A stretch of DNA of 64,000 nucleotides from Litoreibacter arenae DSM 19593 (GCF_000442275.2 NZ_KE557314.1:899085-963084); one strand, 5' to 3'. Shown: positions 53,176 to 62,951, counted from the first letter of the stretch. Numbers and translations: made by a program. Notes: generated by a model from the sequence alone, not told the origin.

Positions 53176-55053
53176 ATGCTTGATTATCTTGTTCATTTAC
53201 CGCGGTCGGCGAAACACCACATTCTGCTTGCGATAGACGTGTTTCTGGTTCCCGTCAGCTTATTGATTGCGCTTGCTTTGATGTTCGACACGGTATCGCC
53301 CAGCGCTCTGCTATGGTCGGCGCTGCCGCTCTTTATCGTGATCCCGATAGTAGCTGTGCCCGTCTTCCTGCGCATTGGTTTGAACCGTATCAAACTGATG
53401 GCGTTTGAACTTCATGACATGCGGCGCGGAGCGATCGCCGCCCTGTCGATTGTTGGCCTGACATTTGCGACTACCTTCATTCTGGGCCTCGACATCCCTC
53501 ATGCGGTGGCGTTGCTGACTGGCCCGATTTTCCTCCTTCTCCATCTGGGAATCCGGACGCTGGGGCGTAACCTGCTGGTGCGGCGCTCTAATGGTGGGGT
53601 CGGCAGGCTTCCCGTAGCGATATACGGCGCAGGCACGGCAGGCGTGCAGCTTCTGGCGGCGCTTCGCCAGGATTTGCAGATGCGCCCGATCACGTTCGTC
53701 GACGACAATGTCACGCTTCAAACAATGACGGTCTCGGGCATGAGCGTCTGCTCCCGTGCGCATCTGGAGGCGATGGTGAAACGTGGTGATATAAAGCGCG
53801 TCTTGCTGGCGATGCCATCCGTGAGTGAGCCGAAGATGCGGCGTATCACCCAAGAGCTGTCGGAACTGGGATGTGAGGTACACGCCCTGCCGACCTACAG
53901 CGAACTGGTCGAGGGCACGGGGCTTGCTTCGAACCTGCGACCCGTCACGCCAGACCGACTGCTGGGGCGCGACAAGGTGGATCTGGAAACACCGGAAGTT
54001 GCCCGCGCCTATGCCGGGCGACGAATTCTGATTACCGGCGCGGGTGGCTCCATCGGGTCGGAACTGTGTCGGCAGATCATCCTGTGCGGACCGCAGCGTC
54101 TGACACTGTTGGACCACTCCGAATATGCCCTCTACACGATCTCGCGCGAACTCAAGCAGCTTGCCGACGCGAACGGTGTGGAGCTGGTGACGCGGTTAGG
54201 GTCTGTTTGTGATCGGGAACGCATGTCCCATATCATGCGGGAATCTGAAATTGATATCGTTCTCTTTGCGGCGGCCTACAAGCATGTCCCGCTGGTCGAA
54301 GAGAACGAAATCGAAGGGTTGCGCAACAACCTGTTTGGCACGCTAACCACAGCCGAGGCGGCGCAACAGGCGGGCGTCGAGCGCTTCATTCTGGTTTCGA
54401 CCGACAAGGCGGTGCGCCCCACCAACATCATGGGCGCCAGCAAGCGGCTTGCAGAACTTGCCATTCAGGATCTGCAAACGCGCTCCAAGGGGACGAAGTT
54501 CGCCATGGTTCGGTTCGGCAACGTGTTGGGGTCGTCCGGCTCGGTGATCCCGCTGTTTCAAAGCCAGATAGCCGCCGGGGGTCCCATCACCCTGACCCAC
54601 GAGAAGATCACGCGCTATTTCATGACCATTTCCGAGGCCGCGCGTTTGGTGTTGCTGGCAGGGGCTTACGCGACCGGCGGTGATGTTTTCGTGCTGGACA
54701 TGGGGGCCCCTGTGAACATCAGTGATTTGGCTCGGCGCATGGTCGAACTTACGGGGCTGAGTGTTAAGGACGACGAGCATCCGCATGGCGACATCGAAAT
54801 CCAGACGGTCGGCCTGCGCCCCGGTGAGAAGCTCTACGAAGAGTTGCTGATCGGGGACAACATGCTCCCGACCCCTCATGAGAAGATCATGCGCGCCGAG
54901 GAGCGCGGTCTGTCCGAGATCGAAATGGCGCGCATACTCAAGCAGGTACGGACAGCTATCGCCGCCAACGATGCGCAGATGCTGCGCTTGATCGTAGAGA
55001 CATGCGTGGACGGCTACCACGTTGCCGAAACGGGATTGGATGACGTCGTCTGA
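53176..55053 (+). CDS. Polysaccharide biosynthesis nucleotide-sugar 4,6-dehydratase, WbpM/CapD/FlaA1 family
   Basis: The inner-membrane enzyme has 625 residues. Four hydrophobic segments occupy about residues 15-125. They are followed by a CoA-binding-like Rossmann domain (GAGTAG at 151-156) and the catalytic short-chain dehydrogenase domain with GAGGSIG at 288-294. The active-site triad is STD with Met419 and Lys423 (PTNIMGASKR). Methionine replaces the usual tyrosine, as known for WbpM-type enzymes. It likely makes a UDP-4-keto-6-deoxy-HexNAc for a surface glycan. It heads the glycan gene group. Confidence 0.92.
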   Translation: MLDYLVHLPRSAKHHILLAIDVFLVPVSLLIALALMFDTVSPSALLWSALPLFIVIPIVAVPVFLRIGLNRIKLMAFELHDMRRGAIAALSIVGLTFATTFILGLDIPHAVALLTGPIFLLLHLGIRTLGRNLLVRRSNGGVGRLPVAIYGAGTAGVQLLAALRQDLQMRPITFVDDNVTLQTMTVSGMSVCSRAHLEAMVKRGDIKRVLLAMPSVSEPKMRRITQELSELGCEVHALPTYSELVEGTGLASNLRPVTPDRLLGRDKVDLETPEVARAYAGRRILITGAGGSIGSELCRQIILCGPQRLTLLDHSEYALYTISRELKQLADANGVELVTRLGSVCDRERMSHIMRESEIDIVLFAAAYKHVPLVEENEIEGLRNNLFGTLTTAEAAQQAGVERFILVSTDKAVRPTNIMGASKRLAELAIQDLQTRSKGTKFAMVRFGNVLGSSGSVIPLFQSQIAAGGPITLTHEKITRYFMTISEAARLVLLAGAYATGGDVFVLDMGAPVNISDLARRMVELTGLSVKDDEHPHGDIEIQTVGLRPGEKLYEELLIGDNMLPTPHEKIMRAEERGLSEIEMARILKQVRTAIAANDAQMLRLIVETCVDGYHVAETGLDDVV

Positions 55054-55070
55054 CGTCGGCAAGTCCTGCA

Positions 55071-55937
55071 TTGAACTCCCGAAACACAGAACGACCGTTT
55101 CTTTTGATGGGGGCCAGTGGCCGTGTCGGAAGTCTGCTTTTGCAGCACTGGCGCAGTGCGCCACCCATCATCCCCTTGCGGACCCAGTCGCGTGGCGAAC
55201 GGTTCGACCTTAAGTGGTCCCCTATCATTGATGGCCCTGACCCGCTATGCCGCTTTGCGGATCGACAGGGCGGCCTGTCCGGCATCATCGCCCTGAGCGG
55301 AGCGACGCCATCAACTCGGGGCAACTTGTCTGAAACAGCATTGCTCGCCGACGCGGTGCTCTCCGCTGCGGTGAAGGCGGGGGTGCCACGGGTTTTGTTC
55401 ACATCGTCATCAGCGGTCTATGCTTTGGGTGAGAACCTCTCCGAGTCCGACGAACCTGCCCCGACCTCAGACTATGGGCAAGCCAAGGTCGATATGGAGA
55501 GTGTAGTCGCACAAAGCGCCGGTACGACTCTGGATGCCTGCTGCCTTCGGATCGGCAATGTCGCGGGTGCTGACGCGTTGTTGGGGCGCAAATCCAACAC
55601 GCCTGTCTTGTTGGACCGCTTCCCCGATGGGCATGGCCCACGACGCTCCTACATCGGCCCCATTCAACTGGCCAAAGTTCTTGAGCGGTTGATGTTGCAT
55701 CCAGCGCGACTGCCGCTTGTGCTGAACGTTGCGGCAGAACCGCCCGTGCGTATGTCCGACCTTCTGCAAGCTGCGGGCCTGCCTTGGGAGTGGGTTCCGG
55801 CGCCCGAAGAGAGGCTCAAGACGCAGAGCATTACGCTGGATTGCACGGGTTTGGCGAAAATCACTGGCAAGGCAAGCCTTGCCGCATCGCCAGCCTCTAT
55901 GATAGCGGAGTTGCGCAAATTGGGGGCGCTGGCTTGA
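55071..55937 (+). CDS. NAD(P)-dependent epimerase/dehydratase-like protein
   Basis: The short-chain dehydrogenase-like protein has 288 residues. It has LLMGASGRVGSLL for nucleotide binding at the N-terminus, SSSAVYALGENL (serine of the active site) and SDYGQAKVDME as the YxxxK motif. It probably converts the keto-sugar from the preceding enzyme or a lipid-linked sugar. The TTG at 55071 is the only start that keeps the Rossmann strand intact. It is coupled to the following sugar transferase by TTGA. Confidence 0.82.
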   Translation: MNSRNTERPFLLMGASGRVGSLLLQHWRSAPPIIPLRTQSRGERFDLKWSPIIDGPDPLCRFADRQGGLSGIIALSGATPSTRGNLSETALLADAVLSAAVKAGVPRVLFTSSSAVYALGENLSESDEPAPTSDYGQAKVDMESVVAQSAGTTLDACCLRIGNVAGADALLGRKSNTPVLLDRFPDGHGPRRSYIGPIQLAKVLERLMLHPARLPLVLNVAAEPPVRMSDLLQAAGLPWEWVPAPEERLKTQSITLDCTGLAKITGKASLAASPASMIAELRKLGALA

Positions 55938-56527
55938 TCTTCTCGAAACGACTGTTCGATCTTGCGGCCCTTGTCTTGCTCGGGACAATCCTTCTGCCTG
56001 TGCTTGTGGTAACGGCACTTGTGATCGCAATCCTGGATGGTCGTCCTGTTTTCTATCTGTCCGAGCGGATGAAAACGCCGTCCCAAAGTTTCCGGCTTGT
56101 GAAGTTCCGCACGATGACCTTGTCCGAAGGTGATCAAGGGGTCTCAGGCGGTAACAAGGCGCATCGCATAACGCGGACGGGCGCGGCCCTGCGCCGGATG
56201 CGGCTGGACGAGATCCCGCAACTTTGGAACGTTTTGGTGGGCGATATCAGCTTCGTCGGACCTCGCCCGCCTTTGCGCGAGTATGTAGAGCGGTTTCCGG
56301 ACATCTACGCGCAGGTGCTTCGCAGCCGCCCCGGAATAACGGGTTTGGCTTCGGTCGTTTACCATCGCCACGAGGAGGCCTTGCTGGCGGCCTGTGATAC
56401 GCCAGAGGCGACGGATGATGTGTATACGCGCCGATGCGTCCCAAGAAAGGCGGCGCTCGACTTGATCTACCAAAGAAACCGAACCTTGTGCATGGACGCC
56501 TGGCTTATGATCAGGACGGTCTTCTAG
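55934..56527 (+). CDS. Initiating sugar-1-phosphate transferase (PglC/WcaJ C-terminal type)
   Basis: The monotopic phosphoglycosyl transferase has 197 residues. It transfers a sugar-phosphate to undecaprenyl phosphate and starts glycan assembly. It has one N-terminal membrane segment (about 6-32), FRLVKFRTM, the catalytic Asp-Glu in [29 protein letters not shown] and [14 protein letters not shown] start is used, overlapping the preceding stop (TTGA). The short form without extra membrane helices fits the PglC class. Confidence 0.9.
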   Translation: MIFSKRLFDLAALVLLGTILLPVLVVTALVIAILDGRPVFYLSERMKTPSQSFRLVKFRTMTLSEGDQGVSGGNKAHRITRTGAALRRMRLDEIPQLWNVLVGDISFVGPRPPLREYVERFPDIYAQVLRSRPGITGLASVVYHRHEEALLAACDTPEATDDVYTRRCVPRKAALDLIYQRNRTLCMDAWLMIRTVF

Positions 56528-56647
56528 ACGGTGACCTGACGCAGAAAGGCTGCATCGACGGCCAGTTGGCGGCGCGAATGGTAGCGTTTCGTTGACAGAT
56601 GCCCAGTTATCCAGCATCCCGAAGCCAGTTTGTTAAAGGGACTTTGT

Positions 56648-57988
56648 ATGAAAATCACGATGATCGGCACGGGTTATGTCGGATTGGTATCCGGCGTGTG
56701 TTTTTCGGATTTCGGCCATGACGTCGTGTGTGTCGATCGCGATCCCGCGAAGATCGAGATGCTGAACGCAGGCAAAGTCCCTATCTATGAGCCTGGCCTG
56801 GACGAGTTGATGGCAAAGAACGTCGAAGCGGGCCGCTTGGTTTTCACCACCGATCTGGCTGCGGGCGTCACGGGCGCCGACGCGGTCTTCATTGCCGTTG
56901 GCACGCCCACACGACGCGGCGATGGGCATGCCGACCTATCATTCGTCTACGCAGCGGCTGAGGACATCGCCAAAGCCTGCGCTGAGGCGGGCAACCCCTA
57001 CACGGTGATCGTGACCAAATCGACCGTTCCGTTGGGAACAAACCGGCAGGTAAAGCAAGTCATCCGCAAAGCCGCGCCGGATCTTGTTTTCGACGTCGCG
57101 TCTAACCCCGAATTCCTGCGTGAAGGGGCGGCGATTGACGATTTCATGAAGCCTGACCGCGTTGTCGTTGGCGTCCAGAGCGACCGTGCCGCCGAGGTGA
57201 TGGAGGAAGTCTACCGACCGCTCTACCTGCGCGACTTCCCGATCATCACCACCGACCTGGAAAGCGCCGAGATGATCAAATACGCGGCCAATGCGTTTTT
57301 GGCGACGAAGATTACCTTCATCAACGAGATCGCCGCGCTGTGCGAGAAGACTGGCGCCGACGTCAAGCAGGTGTCGCGCGGCATGGGGATGGATGGCCGT
57401 ATCGGCAACAAGTTCCTGCATGCGGGGCCCGGTTATGGCGGGTCCTGCTTCCCGAAAGACACCTCTGCACTGGCGCGGATCGGGCAGGAGCATGCGGTGC
57501 CAATGCATATCACCGAGACGGTGATGCGGGTCAACGATGGCGTAAAGCTGAGAATGATCGAGAAGGTGCGAGACCTGTGCGAAGGCTCGTTCAACGGCAA
57601 GACCATTGCGGTGCTGGGCGTGACGTTCAAGCCGAACACCGACGATATGCGCGATGCACCTTCGCTGACGATTGTCCCCGCACTGGTCGGCGGTGGGGCC
57701 AAGGTTCGGGTCGTCGATCCGCAAGGTGCGCGGGAGGGTAAGGCGTTGCTGCCCGGCGTGCAGTGGGGCGATGATCCCTACAAGGCCGTGCAAAACGCGG
57801 ATGCGGTCGTCATTTTGACCGAATGGAACGAGTTCAGGGCACTTGATCTGAAGAAGCTTGCCAAAAAGATGGCGTCAGCGCGTATGGCGGACCTGCGCAA
57901 CATCTACTCCGCAAAGGATGCGAAGCGCGCGGGTTTCGATGCCTATGTATCAATCGGGCGCCAAGGTTTTGAAGCGTCGAAGCCATGA
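56648..57988 (+). CDS. ugd: UDP-glucose 6-dehydrogenase
   Basis: The enzyme oxidises UDP-glucose to UDP-glucuronate with two NAD. The 446-residue protein has MKITMIGTGYVGLVSG for NAD binding, TKSTVPLGT, SNPEFLREGAAIDDF, and the catalytic Cys267 in GPGYGGSCFPKD. The C-terminal UDP-binding domain includes VLGVTFKPNTDDMRDAPS. AAAGGG precedes the ATG. Its product is the substrate of the UDP-glucuronate 4-epimerase-like enzyme at 2.3 kb. Confidence 0.96.
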   Translation: MKITMIGTGYVGLVSGVCFSDFGHDVVCVDRDPAKIEMLNAGKVPIYEPGLDELMAKNVEAGRLVFTTDLAAGVTGADAVFIAVGTPTRRGDGHADLSFVYAAAEDIAKACAEAGNPYTVIVTKSTVPLGTNRQVKQVIRKAAPDLVFDVASNPEFLREGAAIDDFMKPDRVVVGVQSDRAAEVMEEVYRPLYLRDFPIITTDLESAEMIKYAANAFLATKITFINEIAALCEKTGADVKQVSRGMGMDGRIGNKFLHAGPGYGGSCFPKDTSALARIGQEHAVPMHITETVMRVNDGVKLRMIEKVRDLCEGSFNGKTIAVLGVTFKPNTDDMRDAPSLTIVPALVGGGAKVRVVDPQGAREGKALLPGVQWGDDPYKAVQNADAVVILTEWNEFRALDLKKLAKKMASARMADLRNIYSAKDAKRAGFDAYVSIGRQGFEASKP

Positions 57989-58054
57989 TGCGCTTGGTAT
58001 TCGATGAACATCGGCCTACGTTGATGGTCAAAGCTTAACGCAAAGGAGTTTCCA

Positions 58055-58237
58055 ATGGGTTTCTTTAACTCTCTAATTGGTCTCATCGTTTTCGCACTCG
58101 ACGTCTGGGCGATTGCATCGATCTTCAACTCCAAGGTGGAAACAGCGCAAAAGGTTCTGTGGATCGCATTGGTGCTGATCCTTCCGATCATCGGTTTCCT
58201 GATCTGGTATTTCGCAGGACCGAAACCGGCACGCTGA
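58055..58237 (+). CDS. PLDc_N-type small membrane protein
   Basis: The protein has 60 residues and two membrane segments (about 5-25 and 33-53). They are linked by FNSKVETAQKVLWIALVLILP and end in the conserved GFLIWYFAGP. This is the stand-alone form of the N-terminal domain of cardiolipin-synthase-type proteins. Its function is unknown. AAAGGAG precedes the ATG. The next gene starts four bases after its stop. Confidence 0.85.
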   Translation: MGFFNSLIGLIVFALDVWAIASIFNSKVETAQKVLWIALVLILPIIGFLIWYFAGPKPAR

Positions 58238-58241
58238 CTAC

Positions 58242-59111
58242 GTGACGTTAATGCGTCACATCATATCCGGCTATAAATTCGTCAGCGAAATCCTGACAGC
58301 TATGGACAAGCGCAACCTGAGCCTCATCTCGGCAGGTGTGGCGTTTTATGCAATGCTTGCGATTTTTCCCGCCCTTGCAGCATTGATCGCACTTTGGGGC
58401 GTGTTTGCTGATCCGCTTGTCATTGACGAGCAGCTGAACCTGTTAAAGCAATTTGCGCCAGCCGATGCGTTCCGTTTGGTCGACACGCAGGTGAACGCGC
58501 TCATCAACGCAAATGACTCGACCCTGGGCTATACTACCCTTGTGTCGCTCGGCGCGGCCCTTTGGTCGACACGCGCGGGTGTGGCCGCGCTTATCCGCGG
58601 CCTGAATGCAGTGTATTCCGCACCGCACCGAACCGGCATACGCCGCACCTTCGCCGCATTGCTGCTGACGCTATGCTTGATTGGGATGTCACTGGTAGCG
58701 CTGACGGGCATCGTAATATTTCCGATCGCGCTGGCGCTTTTGCCCTTGGGAGAGTTCACGCAAGATATCTTCACCACCCTGCGATGGGTGCTGGTGACGT
58801 TGGCTGTCATTCTTGGCCTCGGGCTGATCTACCGGTTCGGACCGAACCACAAGACGGATTACCTCAAGACAAACTGGATTTCACCGGGTGCGCTGGTGGC
58901 ATTGTTCATCTGGGGGGCGGTGTCTTGGGCCTTCTCGCTCTATCTGGCGAACTTCGGCAAATACAACGAAGTCTACGGCTCAATCGGTGCCGTGGTCGCG
59001 TTGCTCATGTGGTTTTACATCAGCGCGTGGGTCGTACTGCTCGGTGCGACACTCAACTGTGAGCTGGCAAGACGACGACACGATAGACAAGCAGAACCTC
59101 AAGCTACCTGA
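58242..59111 (+). CDS. YihY/virulence factor BrkB family membrane protein
   Basis: The protein has 289 residues and six hydrophobic segments. The pattern DKRNLSLISAGVAFYAMLAIFPALAALI (in two parts) and the later RTGIRRTF and FGPNHK blocks identify the YihY/UPF0761 family. Members were once called ribonuclease BN but are integral membrane proteins of uncertain role. The start is either the GTG at 58242 or the ATG at 58251. It overlaps the convergent LacI-type gene by eight bases. Confidence 0.88.
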   Translation: MTLMRHIISGYKFVSEILTAMDKRNLSLISAGVAFYAMLAIFPALAALIALWGVFADPLVIDEQLNLLKQFAPADAFRLVDTQVNALINANDSTLGYTTLVSLGAALWSTRAGVAALIRGLNAVYSAPHRTGIRRTFAALLLTLCLIGMSLVALTGIVIFPIALALLPLGEFTQDIFTTLRWVLVTLAVILGLGLIYRFGPNHKTDYLKTNWISPGALVALFIWGAVSWAFSLYLANFGKYNEVYGSIGAVVALLMWFYISAWVVLLGATLNCELARRRHDRQAEPQAT

Positions 59112-60198
59112 GTGTATCACCGGGCGCAAAAATCGGTGATATTTCGATGCGTTTCTCGGGGGCCGCGCCCGCGCTTCCGTCGGCCTCTTGCGCAATGATT
59201 TGCGCAGCCTTCTGGCCGATTTCGACGCGGCAACTGTCCATGGTCGCCAGTTTCTTGGGCAGGCCCTCGATTAGATCCACGCCGTTGAACCCCGCAAGGC
59301 CCAGTTTTCCGGGTACGTCGATCCCGGCCTCAAGGCAGTACAACAGGCCACCTGCGCCGATCATGTCGTTGGAGTAGTAAAGGAAATCGAGATCCTTGTT
59401 CTTCTCCAATATGCTTGCGGTCATCTCGCGACCCTTACCCAAAGCGGAGCCGCCGGAGTAGTATTCCTCTGCCTCAAGGCTGAGACCGTTCTCACGCAAT
59501 ACGGCTTCAAAACCCTCGAAACGCTTTCTGGCACGGTGGTCACGCGGCATTTTAGTTCCGAGGAATCCGATTTTCCTGTAGCCGCGCTTAAGTATCTCTT
59601 TCGCCGTTTCCCGCCCGGCGCGGGTGTGGGAAATGCCAACCACGGCGTCCACGGCGGGGCCGTCCGCATCCATGATCTCAACAATGGGAACGCCTGCGTT
59701 CTCCATCATGCGACGGGCCGCGTCCGTGTGCTCCAACCCTGCCACGATAAGACCGGATGGCCGCCAAGACAGCATTTCGAAGATAACTTTTTCTTCTTTT
59801 TCAGGGATATAGTCCGTCACACCCACAACAGGTTGCAGGGGGGTATCATCCAGAACTTTGGATATACCCATCATGACTTCAGGAAACACCATATTGGACA
59901 GTGATGGAATAATAACGCCGACAAGGTTCACGCGGTTCGACGCCAGAGCGCCCGCAATCTTGTTTGGCACATAGCCAAGCTGGCGCGCGGCAAGCAGCAC
60001 TTTCTCTCGGGTTTTGTCAGAGACTTCACCACGATTGCGCAGAACGCGACTAACGGTCATTTCACTCACCCCGGACGCCTCCGACACATCACGAAGGGTT
60101 AGCTGATGGCGATAGTCGGGACTGGAGCGTTCGGCCAAGGGAGGTCTCGTAAGCTTGTGAATATGCGCAATGATAGCGCTAAAGAACGCTGTCTCCAA
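59104..60198 (-). CDS. LacI-family transcriptional repressor (GntR-like)
   Basis: The regulator has 364 residues. The N-terminal LacI helix-turn-helix and hinge helix read LTLRDVSEASGVSEMTVSRVLRN and KIAGALASNRVNLVGV, which is close to gluconate repressor types. A sugar-binding-protein-like effector domain follows. The start is uncertain: the ATG at 60198 precedes a LacI-type operator within the frame, and the TTG at 60138 (LAERSSPDYRH) is an alternative. No sugar catabolic gene is adjacent. It is convergent with the YihY gene. Confidence 0.9.
   Translation of the reverse strand: METAFFSAIIAHIHKLTRPPLAERSSPDYRHQLTLRDVSEASGVSEMTVSRVLRNRGEVSDKTREKVLLAARQLGYVPNKIAGALASNRVNLVGVIIPSLSNMVFPEVMMGISKVLDDTPLQPVVGVTDYIPEKEEKVIFEMLSWRPSGLIVAGLEHTDAARRMMENAGVPIVEIMDADGPAVDAVVGISHTRAGRETAKEILKRGYRKIGFLGTKMPRDHRARKRFEGFEAVLRENGLSLEAEEYYSGGSALGKGREMTASILEKNKDLDFLYYSNDMIGAGGLLYCLEAGIDVPGKLGLAGFNGVDLIEGLPKKLATMDSCRVEIGQKAAQIIAQEADGSAGAAPEKRIEISPIFAPGDTLR
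60171..60184. promoter_or_regulatory. LacI-type operator candidate
   Basis: TGATAGCGCTAAAG has a perfect 8-bp core palindrome (TAGCGCTA) centred on CG, as in LacI-family sites. It overlaps the first codons of the LacI-type gene if translation starts at 60198. It therefore supports either autoregulation with a downstream start or a chance match. Confidence 0.4.
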
Positions 60199-60262
60199 GG
60201 CGCATCTGCACGCTGAATTTGGGGTTGCCTGCCGGCAGTCAAAAACGCCATACAGAAAACGT

Positions 60263-60339
60263 GGTCCCGTGGCTCAACTGGATAGAGCAGCCCCCTCCTA
60301 AGGGGCAGGTTGCAGGTTCGAATCCTGCCGGGGTCGCCA
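60263..60339 (+). tRNA. tRNA-Arg (anticodon CCT)
   Basis: The full cloverleaf is visible: acceptor GGTCCCG/CGGGGTC with two G-T pairs, D-arm GCTC..GAGC, anticodon stem GCCCC/GGGGC with loop CTCCTAA, T-arm GCAGG/CCTGC with TTCGAAT, discriminator G and encoded CCA. Confidence 0.96.
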
Positions 60340-60418
60340 CATTCTAGCAGCGGCGGGAAATCTTCCGGTCAGTTTTGCCTGTGTTTCAGGTTCAACGGTG
60401 GGAACAACTCATATGGGA

Positions 60419-61318
60419 TTAGGGTCGACTCGCTACATAAGTAGGAACGATGCCTGAGTCCCGGATTGCGCTGTCGACGTCGTATCCTGCAAAAAAACCG
60501 TAATCTGAAATCAAAGCAGAGCCGATCCCGGCAGCCTGTGCGCCCAGTATGTCGGTGTGCAAGCTGTCGCCAACCATGACAATGCGGTTGCGGGGAATGC
60601 CCGACCCTAGCCGCTGAAAGGCCAGTTCGAATATGTTGCCGAAAGGCTTGCCAAAGAATTGCGGGGCTACGCCCGTCTGATCTGCCAGACGGTGAGCGAA
60701 ATAGCCGGGCTCCACCGAAAAACCGGTTTCGCGGGGTGCGACAATGTCGGGATTGCCCACCCAAACAGGCCGGGTGCGCTGGGTTAGAGCCTGAACAAGC
60801 AAGGAGTACCGCTGTTCCGTCCATGCTGCGCTGCCGATCATCAGGAAGCCGTCTACTTCTGCGTAGGGGGCGGGATCTTCCTCCAAGTAGGTCACATTCA
60901 GCGCTTCGAGATCACGAAGACCTGCACTTGGCGTCGCCATAAGACCTAGATGTAGACCCTCGCAGGAACCAATTGCTGCCAGCAAGGTAGCGCGGCTGGT
61001 GATGACGTCCTCGGCCGTGAAGTCGTAGCCCAGCCGATGATACTTCTGCATTAGCGTCGCATGCGGAAAACCTGCGGCGTTAGAGACGACTATAACCCGT
61101 TTGCCCCGGGCTTTCAGCGATCTGACCCGCTCAACAACGCCGGGGATCGCGGTTTCGCCGATATTCAGCACTCCGAACGCATCCAGCAAGAATGCGTCGT
61201 AGTCCTCCGCAATATCTTCAAGCGTGGCGACACGTTGCGCCGGTTGGCGTGACGGAACGGCGGCGGGAAGTCGATGACGAACAGCCTCATAGGCTGCGAA
61301 GGCTTTGGCGGTATCCAT
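60419..61318 (-). CDS. HAD-superfamily class IIA hydrolase (TIGR01459-like) in the phn operon
   Basis: The HAD protein has 299 residues. Motif I reads FLLDAFGVLNIG, with nucleophile Asp46 but no second aspartate at +2, a deviation typical of the subgroup whose members usually read DVWGVLHDG. Later motifs are VSNAAGFP, FGKPFGNIFELAF and MVGDSLHTDILGAQAAG. It may be a phosphatase for a small phosphorylated compound. It starts five bases after the phnE stop, so it is the last gene of the phosphonate importer operon and may process an imported or derived phosphate ester. Confidence 0.88.
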   Translation of the reverse strand: MDTAKAFAAYEAVRHRLPAAVPSRQPAQRVATLEDIAEDYDAFLLDAFGVLNIGETAIPGVVERVRSLKARGKRVIVVSNAAGFPHATLMQKYHRLGYDFTAEDVITSRATLLAAIGSCEGLHLGLMATPSAGLRDLEALNVTYLEEDPAPYAEVDGFLMIGSAAWTEQRYSLLVQALTQRTRPVWVGNPDIVAPRETGFSVEPGYFAHRLADQTGVAPQFFGKPFGNIFELAFQRLGSGIPRNRIVMVGDSLHTDILGAQAAGIGSALISDYGFFAGYDVDSAIRDSGIVPTYVASRP

Positions 61319-61323
61319 TTCGC

Positions 61324-62139
61324 TCAAATGATTGCTCCGCGCACCTTGGCGGATACCCACTCGCTGATGACGACCGCCGCAAGGATGACCAGCAGGATCA
61401 GGCTGACCTGCGGCCATGCCAGCACGTTCAGCGACGCGGAGAGCTGCAACCCGATGCCACCTGCACCGACAAGGCCCAGAACCGTGGATTCGCGGATGTT
61501 GATGTCCCAACGGAACACCGCAATCCCGGCGAAGGCGGGCATGATCTGGGGCACGATCCCATACGCCATCACCTGCCAGCGTGACGCGCCAGTGGCCGTG
61601 ATCGCCTCGACCTGCACCGCGTCGATTTCTTCTATCGCCTCGTAGAGGAGTTTTGCGCAGAACCCGATGGAGCGGATCGCGATGGCGATGACGCCCGCAA
61701 ATACGCCCGGCCCGATGATCGCGATAAGGAGCAGCGCCCAGATCAGCGAGTTGATCGAGCGGGTCGACACGATGATGAGCAATGCAATGGGGCGGATAAA
61801 AAAGCGCGACGGGGTCGTGTTGCGTGCGGCCAGAAACGCGACGGGCACGGCCAGAAACAGCGCGATGATCGTGCCGAGCGTCGCGATGTTGAGTGTATCC
61901 CAGATCGGGCGGCCCAGCTGGGTGATGTATTCCCAGCGGGGCGGTGTTGCGCGGGTCCAGATGTCGCCCGCGATACGCGGGGCATCCCAGACGAAAAACC
62001 ACGTCGTCGCGTTGGAAATCTGCTGCCAGCAGTAGACGAAAATCGCCGTGCCGATCAGCCACATAGCCCAGTGCATCAGAGACTGCTTGGTGGTGCGGCG
62101 GCGCCAGATGGCCGTGCCGTTTTGCTGCTTTACCGGCAT
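61324..62139 (-). CDS. phnE: Phosphonate ABC transporter permease (second PhnE)
   Basis: The inner-membrane permease has 271 residues and about six membrane segments. The docking region EITATGASRWQVMAYGIVPQIMPAF (as VEAITATGAS) and the family-specific block [22 protein letters not shown] are present, as in PhnE. It shares one base with the preceding phnE gene and forms the transmembrane pore with it. Confidence 0.93.
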   Translation of the reverse strand: MPVKQQNGTAIWRRRTTKQSLMHWAMWLIGTAIFVYCWQQISNATTWFFVWDAPRIAGDIWTRATPPRWEYITQLGRPIWDTLNIATLGTIIALFLAVPVAFLAARNTTPSRFFIRPIALLIIVSTRSINSLIWALLLIAIIGPGVFAGVIAIAIRSIGFCAKLLYEAIEEIDAVQVEAITATGASRWQVMAYGIVPQIMPAFAGIAVFRWDINIRESTVLGLVGAGGIGLQLSASLNVLAWPQVSLILLVILAAVVISEWVSAKVRGAII

Positions 62140-62951
62140 TACTGGACCCTCGCGCGGACAATGCCGGAGATGTATTCCAGCGCCATGACGATCACGATGA
62201 TCAGGATCAGGATTGCTGCGGCGGTGTCGTATTCGTAGCGGTCGAACGCGGTGTTCAGCGTGGCGCCGATCCCGCCAGCGCCGACAAGGCCGAGGATCGC
62301 GCTTTCACGGAAGTTGATATCAAGACGGTAGATCGACAAGCCAACCAGACGCGGCATGACCTGTGGCTGCACGCCGTAGTTGATCCATTGCATCCACCGT
62401 GCGCCAGAGGCGCGAACCGCCTCTGCCTGCGAGCGGTCCATGCTTTCGATGTCCTCCGCCAGCAGTTTCGACAGGAAACCGATGGTCGCGAAACTCAGCG
62501 TCAGGAAGCCCGCCAGTGGGCCGAAGCCGAATATGGCAACCAGCAGGATCGCCACGATGATTTCCTGCAATGCGCGGCTGATGGCGACGATGCCGCGACA
62601 GATCATGTAGACGGGCAGGGGGGCGATATTGCGTGCCGCGCCCAGCCCGATCGGGATGGAGATCAGGATGCCCACGACCGAAGCCGCAACGGTCATGATG
62701 ATGCTCTCCAGCAGGCCGCTCCAGATGTCCGATGCGCGGGAGACGAAGTCAGGGGTCATGAAGGCCAGCACGAATTGCGCACCTCGATCCAGACCTTCGT
62801 AGACACGGGACCAGTTGATCTCGATCGTCATGTAGGCGGCGATCAGATAGGCTATGAAGCCTATTGTCAGACCCCACCGAAGGGCGGGGTTGGTGACGAA
62901 GTGCGGCCGTTTCCATTGCTTGCCGAGGACGGCTTCCAGTTCGGTGCTCAT
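62139..62951 (-). CDS. phnE: Phosphonate ABC transporter permease (first PhnE)
   Basis: The protein has 270 residues. The same PhnE blocks are visible: [24 protein letters not shown] for ATPase docking and [22 protein letters not shown]. It also has six predicted membrane segments. It starts within the end of phnC (four-base overlap). Two different permease subunits fit a heterodimeric phosphonate or phosphite importer. Confidence 0.93.
   Translation of the reverse strand: MSTELEAVLGKQWKRPHFVTNPALRWGLTIGFIAYLIAAYMTIEINWSRVYEGLDRGAQFVLAFMTPDFVSRASDIWSGLLESIIMTVAASVVGILISIPIGLGAARNIAPLPVYMICRGIVAISRALQEIIVAILLVAIFGFGPLAGFLTLSFATIGFLSKLLAEDIESMDRSQAEAVRASGARWMQWINYGVQPQVMPRLVGLSIYRLDINFRESAILGLVGAGGIGATLNTAFDRYEYDTAAAILILIIVIVMALEYISGIVRARVQ

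Noticed and set aside
60263-60339. tRNA-Arg as an integration site for a genomic island
   Set aside because: No integrase gene and no repeated 3' tRNA fragment are visible within the window; the flanks are ordinary operons.
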